NCBI GenBank assembly: GCA_002423435.1
Contig: DIWE01000010.1
Location: forward strand, 120,554 to 184,553
Source of the DNA: Clostridiales bacterium UBA6114
GTDB taxonomy: Bacteria > Bacillota > Clostridia > Oscillospirales > Butyricicoccaceae
Length of the DNA stretch: 64,000 bases
Direction: 5' to 3'
The notes beneath the pieces are model-generated. The model was not told the origin of the DNA. It searched no databases and saw only the letters and a program-made list of their open reading frames with translations. Position numbers and translations under genes: made by a program. Below are positions 39,962 to 48,868 of the stretch, one piece after another. Position 1 is the first letter of the stretch. Each line of letters begins with the position of its first letter.

Positions 39962-40737
39962 ACGCTTATGAAAGGGTTCGCTTATCGAGGGCCAAAGGGA
40001 GGCCGACGGCCGCCGATTATATCGGCGGGATCTTTACGGACTTTATAGAGCTTCACGGCGACCGCCGGTACGGCGACGACAGGGCGGTCATCGCCGGCAT
40101 TGCAAGGCTTGAGGGCATAAACGTAACGGTCATCGCGACGGAAAAAGGGAAAAGCACAAAGGAAAAAATAGCGAGGAATTTCGGCTCGGCCAATCCGGAG
40201 GGATACCGCAAAGCACTCCGGCAGATGAAGCTCGCCGAAAAATTCGGCCGGCCTGTTATCTGTTTCGTCGATACGTCGGGCGCTTCATGCCACATCGGTG
40301 CCGAGGAGCGAGGGGAAGGGCATGCGATTGCCGAAAATCTGATGGAAATGATGACGCTCAAAGTGCCTATCGTATCCGTTTTCATCGGCGAGGGCGGCAG
40401 CGGCGGCGCGCTCGGGCTTGCCGTCTCAGACGAAGTGTGGATGCTTGAAAACGCCTATTATTCGGTGATCGCCCCGGAGGGCTGCGCGAGCATCCTGTGG
40501 AAGGACCCGTCCAAAATGAAAGAGGCCTCGGAATGCTTAAAGCTTACGGCCGACGACCTTCTGTCCTTTGGGATCATCGAGGAAATCATCTCCGAAAAGG
40601 GCGGGTTCGACAAGCTGTGCCTTGCGATTAAAAACCGCCTCATTGAAACGTTTGACGCAAAGCGAAGCCTGACTTCAAAAGAGCTTCTTGAAAACAGATA
40701 TCAAAAGTTCCGGAAGATCGGGGGAAATCTCGGATGA
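39958..40737 (+). CDS. accA: Acetyl-CoA carboxylase carboxyltransferase subunit alpha
   Basis: AccA (259 aa) contains FTDFIELHGDRRYGDDRAVIAG, NFGSANPEGYRKALRQMKLAEKFGRPVICFVDTSG, AEERGEGHAIAENL and GEGGSGGALGLAVSD. It is about 60 residues shorter than E. coli AccA, mainly at the N-terminus. The usual VDTPGA reads VDTSGA. It overlaps accD and degV by four bases each. Confidence 0.96.
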   Translation: MNAYERVRLSRAKGRPTAADYIGGIFTDFIELHGDRRYGDDRAVIAGIARLEGINVTVIATEKGKSTKEKIARNFGSANPEGYRKALRQMKLAEKFGRPVICFVDTSGASCHIGAEERGEGHAIAENLMEMMTLKVPIVSVFIGEGGSGGALGLAVSDEVWMLENAYYSVIAPEGCASILWKDPSKMKEASECLKLTADDLLSFGIIEEIISEKGGFDKLCLAIKNRLIETFDAKRSLTSKELLENRYQKFRKIGGNLG

Positions 40738-41558
40738 TCGCCATTGTCACCGACAGCACGGCGTATATGACAAGGCAGGAAGCGTGCGGCCTCGACGTGC
40801 GGATTGTGCCGATGACATACTATGTAAACGGATGCATGTATAACGAGACCTATTCCGACGAAAACGGGGCTTTTGAAAAGCTGATCGGCAGGGATGTCGG
40901 AAAATGCAAGACCTCCCAGGCGGGGGTCAGCGCTTTTTTGAGCACCTTTGAGGAGCTTCTGAGGGAGGGCCACTGTGTTTTATGCCTGACGATTTCCTCG
41001 CGCCTGAGCGGGACCTACAGCAGCGCGTCTTTGGCCGCGAGGGAGATCGGAAGTTCCAAAATCAGGGTCGTCGATTCCCTGACGACCGCAGGCGGCCTTT
41101 ATTTCCTGATCAAAGAGGCCAGGAGGCTTTGCGACTGCCGGATGGAGCTCGAGGAGGTTGCGCTGAAAATCGAGGGGCTTCGCTGTAAAACGGAAATCGC
41201 CTTCTCGGTGGACGATATGACGCCGCTGCGGGAAAGCGGCAGGCTCGGGATTGTCCGGAAATCGGTCGGCACCATATTGAACGTAAAACCCCTCCTTCTG
41301 TGCAAAAACGGGTCGGTCGTCTCCGACGGCATTGCGAGGGGACGCCGGGAACAGGTAGGAAAGCTGATCGCGCAGGTCCCCGAAGGGACAAAAGACATTG
41401 CGGTCCATTTTATCGGAGATCCCGGCCCCGCCGCATTCATCGCGGATGAGATCAAAAGGCAGGGTCTTTCCGAGAACGTCGGGTTAAAGCCGCTTGGCCC
41501 CGTTTTGGCAATCCATCTCGGCATGGGCGTGATCGGCGTCGCATGGATGCGAAGCTGA
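40734..41558 (+). CDS. DegV family fatty-acid-binding protein
   Basis: The 274-residue protein shows IVTDSTAYM, the PMTYYVNG strand, KTSQAGVSAF, CLTISSRLSGTYSSA and DDMTPLRESGRLG, all DegV signatures. DegV proteins bind a fatty acid, and the FakB members present it to the kinase FakA. It overlaps accA by four bases and is the last gene of the fatty acid operon, which supports a role in handling acyl groups. No fakA-like gene is in the window. Confidence 0.93.
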   Translation: MIAIVTDSTAYMTRQEACGLDVRIVPMTYYVNGCMYNETYSDENGAFEKLIGRDVGKCKTSQAGVSAFLSTFEELLREGHCVLCLTISSRLSGTYSSASLAAREIGSSKIRVVDSLTTAGGLYFLIKEARRLCDCRMELEEVALKIEGLRCKTEIAFSVDDMTPLRESGRLGIVRKSVGTILNVKPLLLCKNGSVVSDGIARGRREQVGKLIAQVPEGTKDIAVHFIGDPGPAAFIADEIKRQGLSENVGLKPLGPVLAIHLGMGVIGVAWMRS

Positions 41559-41589
41559 ATACGATCTGATGAAAATTGACAGAAACGGA

Positions 41590-41646
41590 AACCCCCGGGA
41601 GCCCCTTCGCGCGCGCTAAGCCGCGACAGGCTTTTGGGGGTTTTGC
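41590..41646 (+). terminator. Terminator of the fatty acid operon
   Basis: A long stem (AACCCCCGGGAGCC with GGCTTTTGGGGGTT, including G-T pairs) encloses a GC-rich loop and is followed by TT. The sequence to 41848 holds no convincing gene. Confidence 0.72.
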
Positions 41647-41848
41647 ACAGGGATCGCCATTCGGATTTTTTCGGGTATGAGGCCGATATGACAAAGCCGC
41701 GCGGCTTTATTCAAAATGAGACAATTTATGGACTTTCGCGGCTTCACGTTGACACGCGGGGTTTCGTCGTCTATACTGAATTTCAGCTTACAGGTCGGGC
41801 ACCTTTGTCGATTTTTTGGAAAGCATGCCGGTGAAGGGAAGAATATGC

Positions 41849-42562
41849 ATGAAAATCACGGTGATCAACGGGAATTTAAGACGCGGAAGCACATGGAACT
41901 GCATGAATCTGTTTTTGGAAAAGCTGTCCGAATATAATGAGACCGAGGTCGTGGAATTTGCTTTGCCGAAGGGGTGCCCCAAGTTTTGCACCGGCTGTTT
42001 TTCCTGCTTTCTAAACGGGGAGCAGACCTGCCCGCACGCGGAATATACAGAGCCGATCGTAAAAGCGCTCGCGGATTCCGATCTGATTATACTCACCTCG
42101 CCTGTCTACGGGTTCGACGTCACGGGACAGATGAAGGCGCTTTTGGATCATTTGTGCTTCATGTGGCTGAGCCACAGGCCGAATCCAAGGCTGTTTCAAA
42201 GCGTCGGCCTCGTCATTACGACGACCGCCGGCGCGGGGCTTTCGCACACAGCCAAAACAATGAAAAACAGCCTGCAGTTCTGGGGCGTCAAAAAGGCGTT
42301 CACTTATAAAAAAGCGGTCGCCGCGTTAAAATGGGAGGACATCCCCGAACCGAAAAAAGCGCAGATCAAAAAAGAAATCGCGGCCCTGGCCGCGAAGGTG
42401 TCAAAGGCGGCGGCGGGCGTTTCAAAGCTCCCGACCCCGCTTAAGACAAGATTCATGTTTTATCTCATGAAAAAAATGCTGAAGACAGGCAAATGGGACA
42501 ACCCATGCGACCGGAAGCACTGGGAGTCGCTCGGCTGGCTCGATGGGAAAAAACCGTTTTAG
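41849..42562 (+). CDS. NADPH-dependent FMN reductase/flavodoxin-fold protein
   Basis: The 237-residue protein has the flavodoxin-like ITVINGNLRRGSTW phosphate loop, a CPKFCTGCFSCF cysteine cluster near residues 43-54, and LTSPVYGFDVTGQMKALLDH for flavin binding. The Cys cluster resembles iron-sulfur flavoproteins (Isf), which carry a 4Fe-4S cluster and take part in anaerobic redox defence. ATG 41849 follows AAGGGAAGA. It is monocistronic. Confidence 0.85.
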   Translation: MKITVINGNLRRGSTWNCMNLFLEKLSEYNETEVVEFALPKGCPKFCTGCFSCFLNGEQTCPHAEYTEPIVKALADSDLIILTSPVYGFDVTGQMKALLDHLCFMWLSHRPNPRLFQSVGLVITTTAGAGLSHTAKTMKNSLQFWGVKKAFTYKKAVAALKWEDIPEPKKAQIKKEIAALAAKVSKAAAGVSKLPTPLKTRFMFYLMKKMLKTGKWDNPCDRKHWESLGWLDGKKPF

Positions 42563-42808
42563 AGTGTCGACAAAGTCGGCACTGCAAGGTTTTTTCACCT
42601 TTTTTCAACGCTGCATAGATACTCATGGAATTACCTGTATCTGTTATTGTTGTCACACCACCAACATAGTAAAAGATAAGAACAAAACCGTATAAATATG
42701 GTAAACTCAAGTGTATCATTAAGCCCGCAGGGGAACGTTAGCCTCAACGATTGTTTTTGTGACTATCGTGTTATAGTTGGTCTTAGCATTTGTGGATAGC
42801 CGTGACAA

Positions 42809-43041
42809 AGCCTCCCTTGTTAAAGGGAGGTGGCGCGAAGCGCCGGAGGGATTCAGAGGAAGTGGGATTATTGCGGGATATTCAGACCGAATATATCCAA
42901 ACATATGATTTAACCGTTATGAGGATACCAAACAATGAGATTTCAAGAAATTTCAATGGAGTATGTGCGTATATCGATAGCTTGATGAAGAAATCCTTCC
43001 ACCGCTAAGGCGGTCCCCCTCCCTTTGACAAGGGAGGCTTA
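42809..43041. mobile_element. Inverted-repeat element carrying a DUF559 gene remnant
   Basis: The ends are inverted copies of AGCCTCCCTTGT-(T/C)-AAAGGGAGG; each is itself a hairpin. They enclose about 190 bases. Between them one frame (about 42862-43008, plus strand) reads TEYIQTYDLTVMRIPNNEISRNFNGVCAYID, like the C-terminus of DUF559 (Vsr-like) endonuclease-fold proteins. The N-terminal part is missing, so it is a decayed or non-autonomous element. The neighbouring 42563-42808 and 43042-43163 are AT-rich and empty, apart from GTGTCGACAAAG at 42564. Confidence 0.7.
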
Positions 43042-43163
43042 CTTGTCTACAATCCGTTTTAATCCGCTCCTTAAATGACGTTCAACGGAGTTACATTTTA
43101 TTTCCTTATTTGTCAATAATAATATTTAAGTTGCGCCTTTTATGTTTATACGGATAAGGGGAA

Positions 43164-43556
43164 ATGAAAATGCCGCTTTTTGAAAAGGAACACTACCGGA
43201 CGACGGGCCTTTTGTCGGCCATTGTATCGTTTATCCTGCTTTTTATGGGCGTCAGAGCGGTTTTGGGCAACGAAGTGGGCCTGAGAAACATTGTGGCCTT
43301 CCTCGGCTTTTCCATTGCCGTCGGATTGGTGGCCTCCTGCCTTACCTTTTTTAAGATGAGACCGGCGCTGATTGCCTTTTTGGCCGGGCTTGCGGTCGGC
43401 TTTCTTATGATGTACCGAAGCTTTTTGGACGGCACGTCGGGCTGGGGGGATTTGGTCGGCATCATATCCCTTCTGACCTGGGTCATTATCGGGCTCTGCG
43501 CGGGGCTTTTGATCCAGCTTTCGTTCTATTTGTATCGGAGATATAAGCGAAACTGA
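43164..43556 (+). CDS. Hypothetical membrane protein (130 aa)
   Basis: ATG 43164 follows AAGGGGAA. The protein has four clear hydrophobic segments (about residues 15-32, 40-62, 66-83 and 93-120) with short charged loops and a basic end (YLYRRYKRN). I do not recognise the family. It stands alone between repeat elements. Confidence 0.72.
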   Translation: MKMPLFEKEHYRTTGLLSAIVSFILLFMGVRAVLGNEVGLRNIVAFLGFSIAVGLVASCLTFFKMRPALIAFLAGLAVGFLMMYRSFLDGTSGWGDLVGIISLLTWVIIGLCAGLLIQLSFYLYRRYKRN

Positions 43557-43579
43557 AAATACCGACGGATATGATCCGA

Positions 43580-43730
43580 GCCTTGTCCCCATTGGGGACA
43601 AGGCTGAGCGTGAAGACAAAGTCTTCGCGCTTTCAAAGGGGTGCCCAGTACCCCTTTGAGTAACCCCGGTTTCGCGCCCGTCTGGCGCGGGTTAAGGGCT
43701 TTTTTGGGGAAATGAATTCCCCAAAAAAGA
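43580..43730. repeat. Series of four consecutive hairpins
   Basis: Four perfect or near-perfect inverted repeats follow each other: 43580-43604 (GCCTTGTCCCC), 43608-43630 (GAAGAC), 43634-43658 (CAAAGGGGT) and 43699-43729 (CTTTTTTGGGGA, terminator-like with T6/A6). They fill the space between the membrane protein and the convergent aldolase gene. Confidence 0.85.
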
Positions 43731-43804
43731 GATTTTAATCGGTTTTTTGAAAAAATGGTCACACGAAGCGCAACGCATTTTTTTAAAAAAGACATGAGAA
43801 CGCC

Positions 43805-44599
43805 TTACTTTATCGCGTCCGCGACGGACCGGATTCTGGCGCCGTCCCCGGTCCAGAAGCTGTTCAGCTTTTCGAACTGATCGCCGAGGCTGAAATGACG
43901 AACGCCGAGGTCGACATAGTACTGCGCCGCTTCCACGGTTTTGATCTCGCACCGGGGCTCCACGCCGTGTTTCAGGGCGATCTCGATCATTCTGCGCTCC
44001 TCGGCCTTAAATTCTTTGACATGCTCGCTCGAATTCCAGCCCCGGCTCATGCTGTAATCCGACGGCCCGAACTGAACCATGTCGACGCCTTCGATCGAAC
44101 AGATCTCCTCGATATTTTTCATCGCCTCATCCTTTTCGATCATGAAGCAAAGAACGACATCGCGGATGCGCTTGGCGTGCGCCATCTGCGGCATATTCGG
44201 CTGGGCTCCGATAAAGCGCCTCTGCGGCGTCCCGAAAAGGCCGCCGTCCTCGGGCGTGTGGGGCTTTACCATGCGGATGCTTTCCCGGACCTGCTCGGGC
44301 GTCTCGTGGTCGGCGAACATAATCGCCTGAAATCCGGAGGCGACCGCCTTTTGCGCCACAAAGCCCCGGCTCTGGAAATCCACCTTGATCATCGAGCCCA
44401 TGTTATTAAGCTCGGCGGCTCTTGCCAGGTTTTCGAGGTCGAACTGCGTAAAGGGAGCGTATTCCGCCACAAATTCCATGTAATCAAAATTCCCGGTGGC
44501 GCCCAGAGCCTCCGTAAAAAAGGGCCATGTGCTCCAGATGCGGGTAGAGGTGGATGGCTTGTTTTCATTTAAGAGCTGTCTGAGTTTGTTTTCCTTCAT
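43805..44599 (-). CDS. HpcH/HpaI aldolase family protein (second copy)
   Basis: The 264-residue TIM-barrel protein has LENLARAAELNNMGSMIKVDFQSRGFVAQKAVASGFQAIMFADHETPEQV, and EGVDMVQFGPSDYSMSRGW near residue 180, matching the (G)PxDLS region of metal-dependent pyruvate-type aldolases. It is only distantly similar to the copy at 2448. No pathway genes adjoin it. Start ATG 44599 lies beyond the terminator of the upstream small gene, so it needs its own promoter. Confidence 0.85.
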   Translation of the reverse strand: MKENKLRQLLNENKPSTSTRIWSTWPFFTEALGATGNFDYMEFVAEYAPFTQFDLENLARAAELNNMGSMIKVDFQSRGFVAQKAVASGFQAIMFADHETPEQVRESIRMVKPHTPEDGGLFGTPQRRFIGAQPNMPQMAHAKRIRDVVLCFMIEKDEAMKNIEEICSIEGVDMVQFGPSDYSMSRGWNSSEHVKEFKAEERRMIEIALKHGVEPRCEIKTVEAAQYYVDLGVRHFSLGDQFEKLNSFWTGDGARIRSVADAIK

Positions 44600-44891
44600 C
44601 GTAATTGGCTCCTTTTAATATAATAAATGTATTGGTCGGCTTGTTTGCCAGATGCTTACAGTATAAAAAAAACGGAACCGTTTGTCCATATAAATTGATC
44701 GTGATATGTGAACTAAAAAAAGATTCAAAAAGGAAATCCTCTCCTTTTTGAATCTTTTTGCGGTTATATTTTTTGGGGTTATCCGGTTTCCTGGTGACGG
44801 GACTCATAGCGCCCCAGGAACCGCGTTTTGCGAGGTCCTGCTTTCGCCTGGCTTTTTTGCTCAGCTTTTCTTTGGGTATGAATTTTTGCAT
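44565..44891 (-). CDS. Small basic protein with an intrinsic terminator inside its reading frame
   Basis: ATG 44889-44891 follows GGAGGG. The first 45 codons encode a very basic protein (MQKFIPKEKLSKKARRKQDL, then RGSWGAMSPVTRKPDNPKKYNRKK). Codons 45-58 coincide with a perfect 18-bp terminator, and no stop occurs before it; the frame runs on to 44565, inside the next gene. The transcript should thus usually end without a stop codon, as for ArfA and BrfA, ribosome rescue factors held down by tmRNA. Basic clostridial proteins of this kind are known only as hypothetical to me. The residues after codon 58 may be meaningless. Confidence 0.65.
   Translation of the reverse strand: MQKFIPKEKLSKKARRKQDLAKRGSWGAMSPVTRKPDNPKKYNRKKIQKGEDFLFESFFSSHITINLYGQTVPFFLYCKHLANKPTNTFIILKGANYDEGKQTQTALK
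44715..44759 (-). terminator. 18-bp intrinsic terminator within a coding frame
   Basis: The stem (44717-44734 with 44742-44759, core GATTCAAAAAGGA) is perfect, the loop has 7 bases, and a T7 run follows on the minus strand. On the plus strand it would also end in T5. It is inside the frame of the small basic gene. Confidence 0.9.
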
Positions 44892-45166
44892 GGCGATACC
44901 CTCCTTTACTATCATATTAACATAAACAAGGCTGAAAAAGCAACAAACAGATCACTCCCGGCACCGGCAAAACAGATACAAAAAATCGTTCGCAAATCAG
45001 TGCAGGTTCGGCAAATAATGAAATAAAAGTCTGTCCTATTGCATAAATTTGTGGTATTATTATTTCCAAAGAATTCATGTTAGGGGAGAATATGGAAAAT
45101 TGAATACGGCTTAATAGACCGGAACATTTCATCATTCGCGTTAAAAGTTCATAACGGGGGGAGCTT

Positions 45167-47092
45167 ATGGAGTCCGTATTTTGGAGGACGCCCGATTGCG
45201 GGCGTAATATGGACCGGGTTTATATGAAAAGAGCTTATACAATTTCCATCGTTGTCATCACAGATCTGATCTTTTCTATGCTTTCGCTCTATTTCGGTTT
45301 GCTGCTTCGCTTTGACGGAGTGATTCCGGACAAGTATGCAGGGAACATCAGAATTTTTATTCCGGTCGGCGGGGTTGTCATTTTCAGCTACCTGCTTGGG
45401 TGCTATAAGGAAGTCTGGCAGTATACGGGGCTTGCCGAGCTTTTGCGCCAGGGTGGGGCCGTGGCGCTTACCTGCGTATTTCTGCTGATTCTGAAGTACT
45501 CGGGCCTTTTGGATATGCCGGGCTCCGTCATCATTATCTCCGGCGGTCTTATTTTCGCGTTTACCTCATTCATCCGCCTCATGCCCCGCTTTGTCCGGCG
45601 GATCAAAAGCATGCTCGGGATCCGCGGCAAAGATGTTTCGAGAACGCTTATCGTGGGCGCGGGTGCGAGCGGCGCGCTGCTGATCAAGTATTTGTATAAT
45701 AACAACAACACCGATCTGATCTGTCCGGTCGCCTGCGTCGACGATGATCCGAATAAAAAAAATCTGCGCATCTGCGGTGTCCGCGTGTTCGGCTCGACGG
45801 ACGAGATCAAAAAAATCGCCCGCAAATGCAAAGCAAACGGCATTATTATATCAATCCCTTCGGCGGATGCGCAGACAATCCGAAAAATCTATGAGAAATG
45901 CCTTCCCTGCGGGCTCCCGATCAAGCTGTTCCAGAACGTGGTCGACGCCCGCGAGTTTCTGAAAGGAAAGCGGTCGGCGCTCAAGGAAGTAAGCATTGAG
46001 GACCTTCTCTTCCGCGAGAGCATAAACTGCGGCATAAGCGCGGCTGAGGAATATATCAGGGAGAAAACGGTGCTGGTGACCGGGGGCGCCGGGTCGATCG
46101 GCTCCGAGCTTTGCCGGCAGACGCTGAAAAACGGATGCAGGAAGCTGATTATTTTTGATATCTGTGAAAACGCCCTTTTCGAACTGAACGAGGAACTGAA
46201 GGCCGTCTATCCTAAAACGCGCTACGAGCTTTTATTGGGCTCGGTCCAGGATCGGGACCGGATCGATTATGTGTTTTCCGAATACCGGCCGCAGCTTGTG
46301 TTCCACGCCGCGGCGCATAAGCATGTCCCGATCGTTGAAATCAATCCCTCGGAGGCGGTAAAAAACAATATCATCGGCACAAAGAACGTCGTTGAAGCCT
46401 GCAAAAAGTATAAAGCGGCAAAATTTATCCTGATCTCAACGGACAAGGCGGTCAACCCGACAAATGTCATGGGCGCGTCGAAACGGATTGCCGAGCTGAT
46501 TGTCAAGGCGGAAAACGGTGCCGGGACGGAAATGGCGTCGGTGCGTTTCGGCAATGTTTTGGGCTCGGTTGGAAGCGTCGTGCCTCTGTTCAAGAAGCAG
46601 ATCGCCTCCGGCGGCCCTGTCACCCTAACCGATCCGGAGATGAGGCGCTATTTCATGACCATCCCGGAAGCGGTATCTCTCGTTCAGACGGCGGCGGCGC
46701 TTGCAAAAGGCGGCGAAACCTTTGTCCTCGACATGGGACAGCCCGTGCGGATTTATGATCTCGCCTGCGACTTAATCCGGCTTTCGGGTCTTGAGCCGAA
46801 CCGGGACATCGATATCGTCATTACGGGACTCCGCCCGGGAGAAAAGCTTTTTGAGGAGCTGTCGCTTGACAGCGAATCGGTCGACGCGACGAGCTATAAG
46901 AAAATATTTGTCATGCGCTCCGGCGGAATCAACCGCTCGGGCCTGTACCGGCAGCTCTCGGAAATTCTGGCCTGCGAGGAGCGGCAGGACGACCCGTCGA
47001 CACTTCGGTCGCTCATATTCGGCATGCTGAAGGATGGAGTGGAGGAGAAAACTGCTCCCCCTGTCCCCGCCGCCGCGGTTTCGCTGAGATAA
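45167..47092 (+). CDS. CapD/WbpM-type nucleoside-diphosphate sugar 4,6-dehydratase, membrane-bound
   Basis: The 641-residue protein has four membrane segments (residues about 20-130), a CoA-binding-like Rossmann domain (LIVGAGASGALL, about residues 160-260) and a C-terminal SDR domain with VTGGAGSIGSELC (about residue 304), ending with the SxxxK-type region STDKAVNPTNVMGASKR. Members convert UDP-GlcNAc to the 4-keto-6-deoxy sugar for surface polysaccharide. ATG 45167 has GGGGGAG. The polysaccharide genes at 51447-56025 may belong to the same process. Confidence 0.93.
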   Translation: MESVFWRTPDCGRNMDRVYMKRAYTISIVVITDLIFSMLSLYFGLLLRFDGVIPDKYAGNIRIFIPVGGVVIFSYLLGCYKEVWQYTGLAELLRQGGAVALTCVFLLILKYSGLLDMPGSVIIISGGLIFAFTSFIRLMPRFVRRIKSMLGIRGKDVSRTLIVGAGASGALLIKYLYNNNNTDLICPVACVDDDPNKKNLRICGVRVFGSTDEIKKIARKCKANGIIISIPSADAQTIRKIYEKCLPCGLPIKLFQNVVDAREFLKGKRSALKEVSIEDLLFRESINCGISAAEEYIREKTVLVTGGAGSIGSELCRQTLKNGCRKLIIFDICENALFELNEELKAVYPKTRYELLLGSVQDRDRIDYVFSEYRPQLVFHAAAHKHVPIVEINPSEAVKNNIIGTKNVVEACKKYKAAKFILISTDKAVNPTNVMGASKRIAELIVKAENGAGTEMASVRFGNVLGSVGSVVPLFKKQIASGGPVTLTDPEMRRYFMTIPEAVSLVQTAAALAKGGETFVLDMGQPVRIYDLACDLIRLSGLEPNRDIDIVITGLRPGEKLFEELSLDSESVDATSYKKIFVMRSGGINRSGLYRQLSEILACEERQDDPSTLRSLIFGMLKDGVEEKTAPPVPAAAVSLR

Positions 47093-47105
47093 AGAAACGA
47101 TTAAT

Positions 47106-47147
47106 AAAAAAGCCGGCAGGATAATCCCTGTCGGCGCTTTGTTTTTC
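47106..47147. terminator. Bidirectional terminator between capD-like and speB
   Basis: A stem AGCCGGCAGG with CCTGTCGGCGCT (one bulge and a G-T pair) is flanked by A6 on the left and TTTGTTTTT on the right, between convergent genes. Confidence 0.8.
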
Positions 47148-47154
47148 GGATCTT

Positions 47155-48021
47155 TTATCTCTTTTGCGTTTGCGGCGATAATACCAGAAGAAGCTCGCGG
47201 AGGATTTTTAAGGCGGCGGCGGTCGACGCGCCGCTGTGGTCGTAGGCGGGCGCAAGCTCGTTTACGTCAAAGCCGACGACGTTTAAACCGGAAAGCGACA
47301 GTACGGCGTCGAGCAGAGCCTGAAACGAAACGCCCCCGGCCTCCGGCGTCCCCGTGCCCGGGAAGACGGACGGGTCGAGCACGTCCAGGTCGAGAGAAAA
47401 ATAGACGGGCTTGCCCTTTAATTGCTCAACGACCGTTTTTAAGCCGCGAAAATCGAATTTCCCGGTAAAGACGTGCTCCTTTGCCCATTCGAATTCCGCG
47501 CGGTCGCCCGAACGGATGCCGAACTGAAAGATCCTGCCGTCGCCGAGAAACTCCCAGACCCTGCGCATAACGGATGCATGGGACAAACGCTCTCCGAGAT
47601 AATCGTCCCGCAGATCGGTGTGCGCGTCGAAATGAAGCACATGCAGATCTGGATATTTTGAGAAAACAGCCCGCACGGCGCCCAGCGTCACCAGATGCTC
47701 GCCGCCGATCATGCAGGGGATTTTTCCGTCCGCAAGAATCCGCGCCGCAAAAGCCTCGATTTGCCAAAGGGCGTTTTCCGGGCTGCCGAACGGCAACTCG
47801 AGATCCCCGTAGTCAAACACAAGGGCGTCGTTTAAGTCCCTGTCCTGATAGGGACTGTACGTCTCCATGCCGAACGAATCGCCCCTCATCGCGCTGCAGC
47901 CGAAGCGCGCGCCCGGCCTAAAGGACGTCGTAGAATCAAACGGCGCGCCGAACAGCACGATTTTCGCGTCCTCATACTCTTTGTCGCAGCCGATAAAGGC
48001 GTTTAGCTTCCTATTCATCAT
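47155..48021 (-). CDS. speB: Agmatinase
   Basis: The 288-residue ureohydrolase turns agmatine into putrescine and urea. The binuclear Mn site is visible in IGGEHLVTLG, HFDAHTDLRDDY and SLDLDVLDPSVFPGTGTPEAGG. The start codon lies within the end of speE (ATG ATG; 48021 or 48018), with GGAGAG upstream. It is the last gene of the polyamine operon. Confidence 0.95.
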   Translation of the reverse strand: MMNRKLNAFIGCDKEYEDAKIVLFGAPFDSTTSFRPGARFGCSAMRGDSFGMETYSPYQDRDLNDALVFDYGDLELPFGSPENALWQIEAFAARILADGKIPCMIGGEHLVTLGAVRAVFSKYPDLHVLHFDAHTDLRDDYLGERLSHASVMRRVWEFLGDGRIFQFGIRSGDRAEFEWAKEHVFTGKFDFRGLKTVVEQLKGKPVYFSLDLDVLDPSVFPGTGTPEAGGVSFQALLDAVLSLSGLNVVGFDVNELAPAYDHSGASTAAALKILRELLLVLSPQTQKR

Positions 48022-48868
48022 CCGCGCTCTCCAATAGCTCGTTCACATAGGTCGGAAGGGCAAAGCAGCCCCTGTGCAGCGCGGTGTTGTAGTATTTTGT
48101 CCTGAGCTGGAAGGCGCTCCAGCCATGGGGGTCGAAATCGGCAACGGGGTCGTATTTTTTGGAGGCGAAGCCGAAAAGCCAGTGCCCGGAGGGATAGGTG
48201 GGGATATGGGCCTGGTAGACCCTGCATACGGGGAAAAACGCTTTGATCCTACGGTGTGCCCGCTTCATGGATTTGGCGTCGTTTTCGTAGTACGGGCTTT
48301 CATGCTGGTTTACCAGAATCCCGTCGTCTTTGAGCGCCTTATAACAGTTGCCGTAAAACTCCTTTGTAAACAGTCCCTCGCCGGGGCCGAACGGATCGGT
48401 CGAGTCGACGATAATGAGGTCGTACCTGTCGACCTGCGACCTGACGAAACGAAGCCCATCCTCAAAATACAGGCGCACCCTCGGGTCGTCGAATCTGCAG
48501 GCGGTTTTCGGCAGATACTCGCGGCAGACGGAGACGACCGCTTCGTCGATTTCGGCGACGTCGATGCGTTCGAGCGTCGGGTAGCGGGTAAGCTCCCGGA
48601 CCGTCCCGCCGTCGCCCGCGCCGATCACGAGCACGTTTTTGATTTTGGGGTTTGTCGCCATCGGCACATGGACGATCATGTCATGGTAGATAAACTCGTC
48701 CTTTTCCGTCACCATGATAAAGCCGTCAAGCGTCAGAATCCGCCCGAATTCCTTTGAGTCGAAGACATCGATCCGCTGGAAGGGGCTTTGCACCGAGCAG
48801 AGCTGCTTCTCGACGCGGATGGAAAAGCGGACGTCTTCCGTGTGTTTTTCCGTAAACCAAAGTTCCAT
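48011..48868 (-). CDS. speE: Spermidine synthase
   Basis: The 285-residue aminopropyltransferase moves the aminopropyl group from decarboxylated SAM to putrescine. It has IYHDMIVHVPM, the GAGDGGTVREL nucleotide loop, VAEIDEAVV, and DSTDPFGPGEGLFTKEFY. Its ATG directly follows the speA stop (TAA ATG) with GAGGAAGG upstream. Confidence 0.97.
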   Translation of the reverse strand: MELWFTEKHTEDVRFSIRVEKQLCSVQSPFQRIDVFDSKEFGRILTLDGFIMVTEKDEFIYHDMIVHVPMATNPKIKNVLVIGAGDGGTVRELTRYPTLERIDVAEIDEAVVSVCREYLPKTACRFDDPRVRLYFEDGLRFVRSQVDRYDLIIVDSTDPFGPGEGLFTKEFYGNCYKALKDDGILVNQHESPYYENDAKSMKRAHRRIKAFFPVCRVYQAHIPTYPSGHWLFGFASKKYDPVADFDPHGWSAFQLRTKYYNTALHRGCFALPTYVNELLESADDE

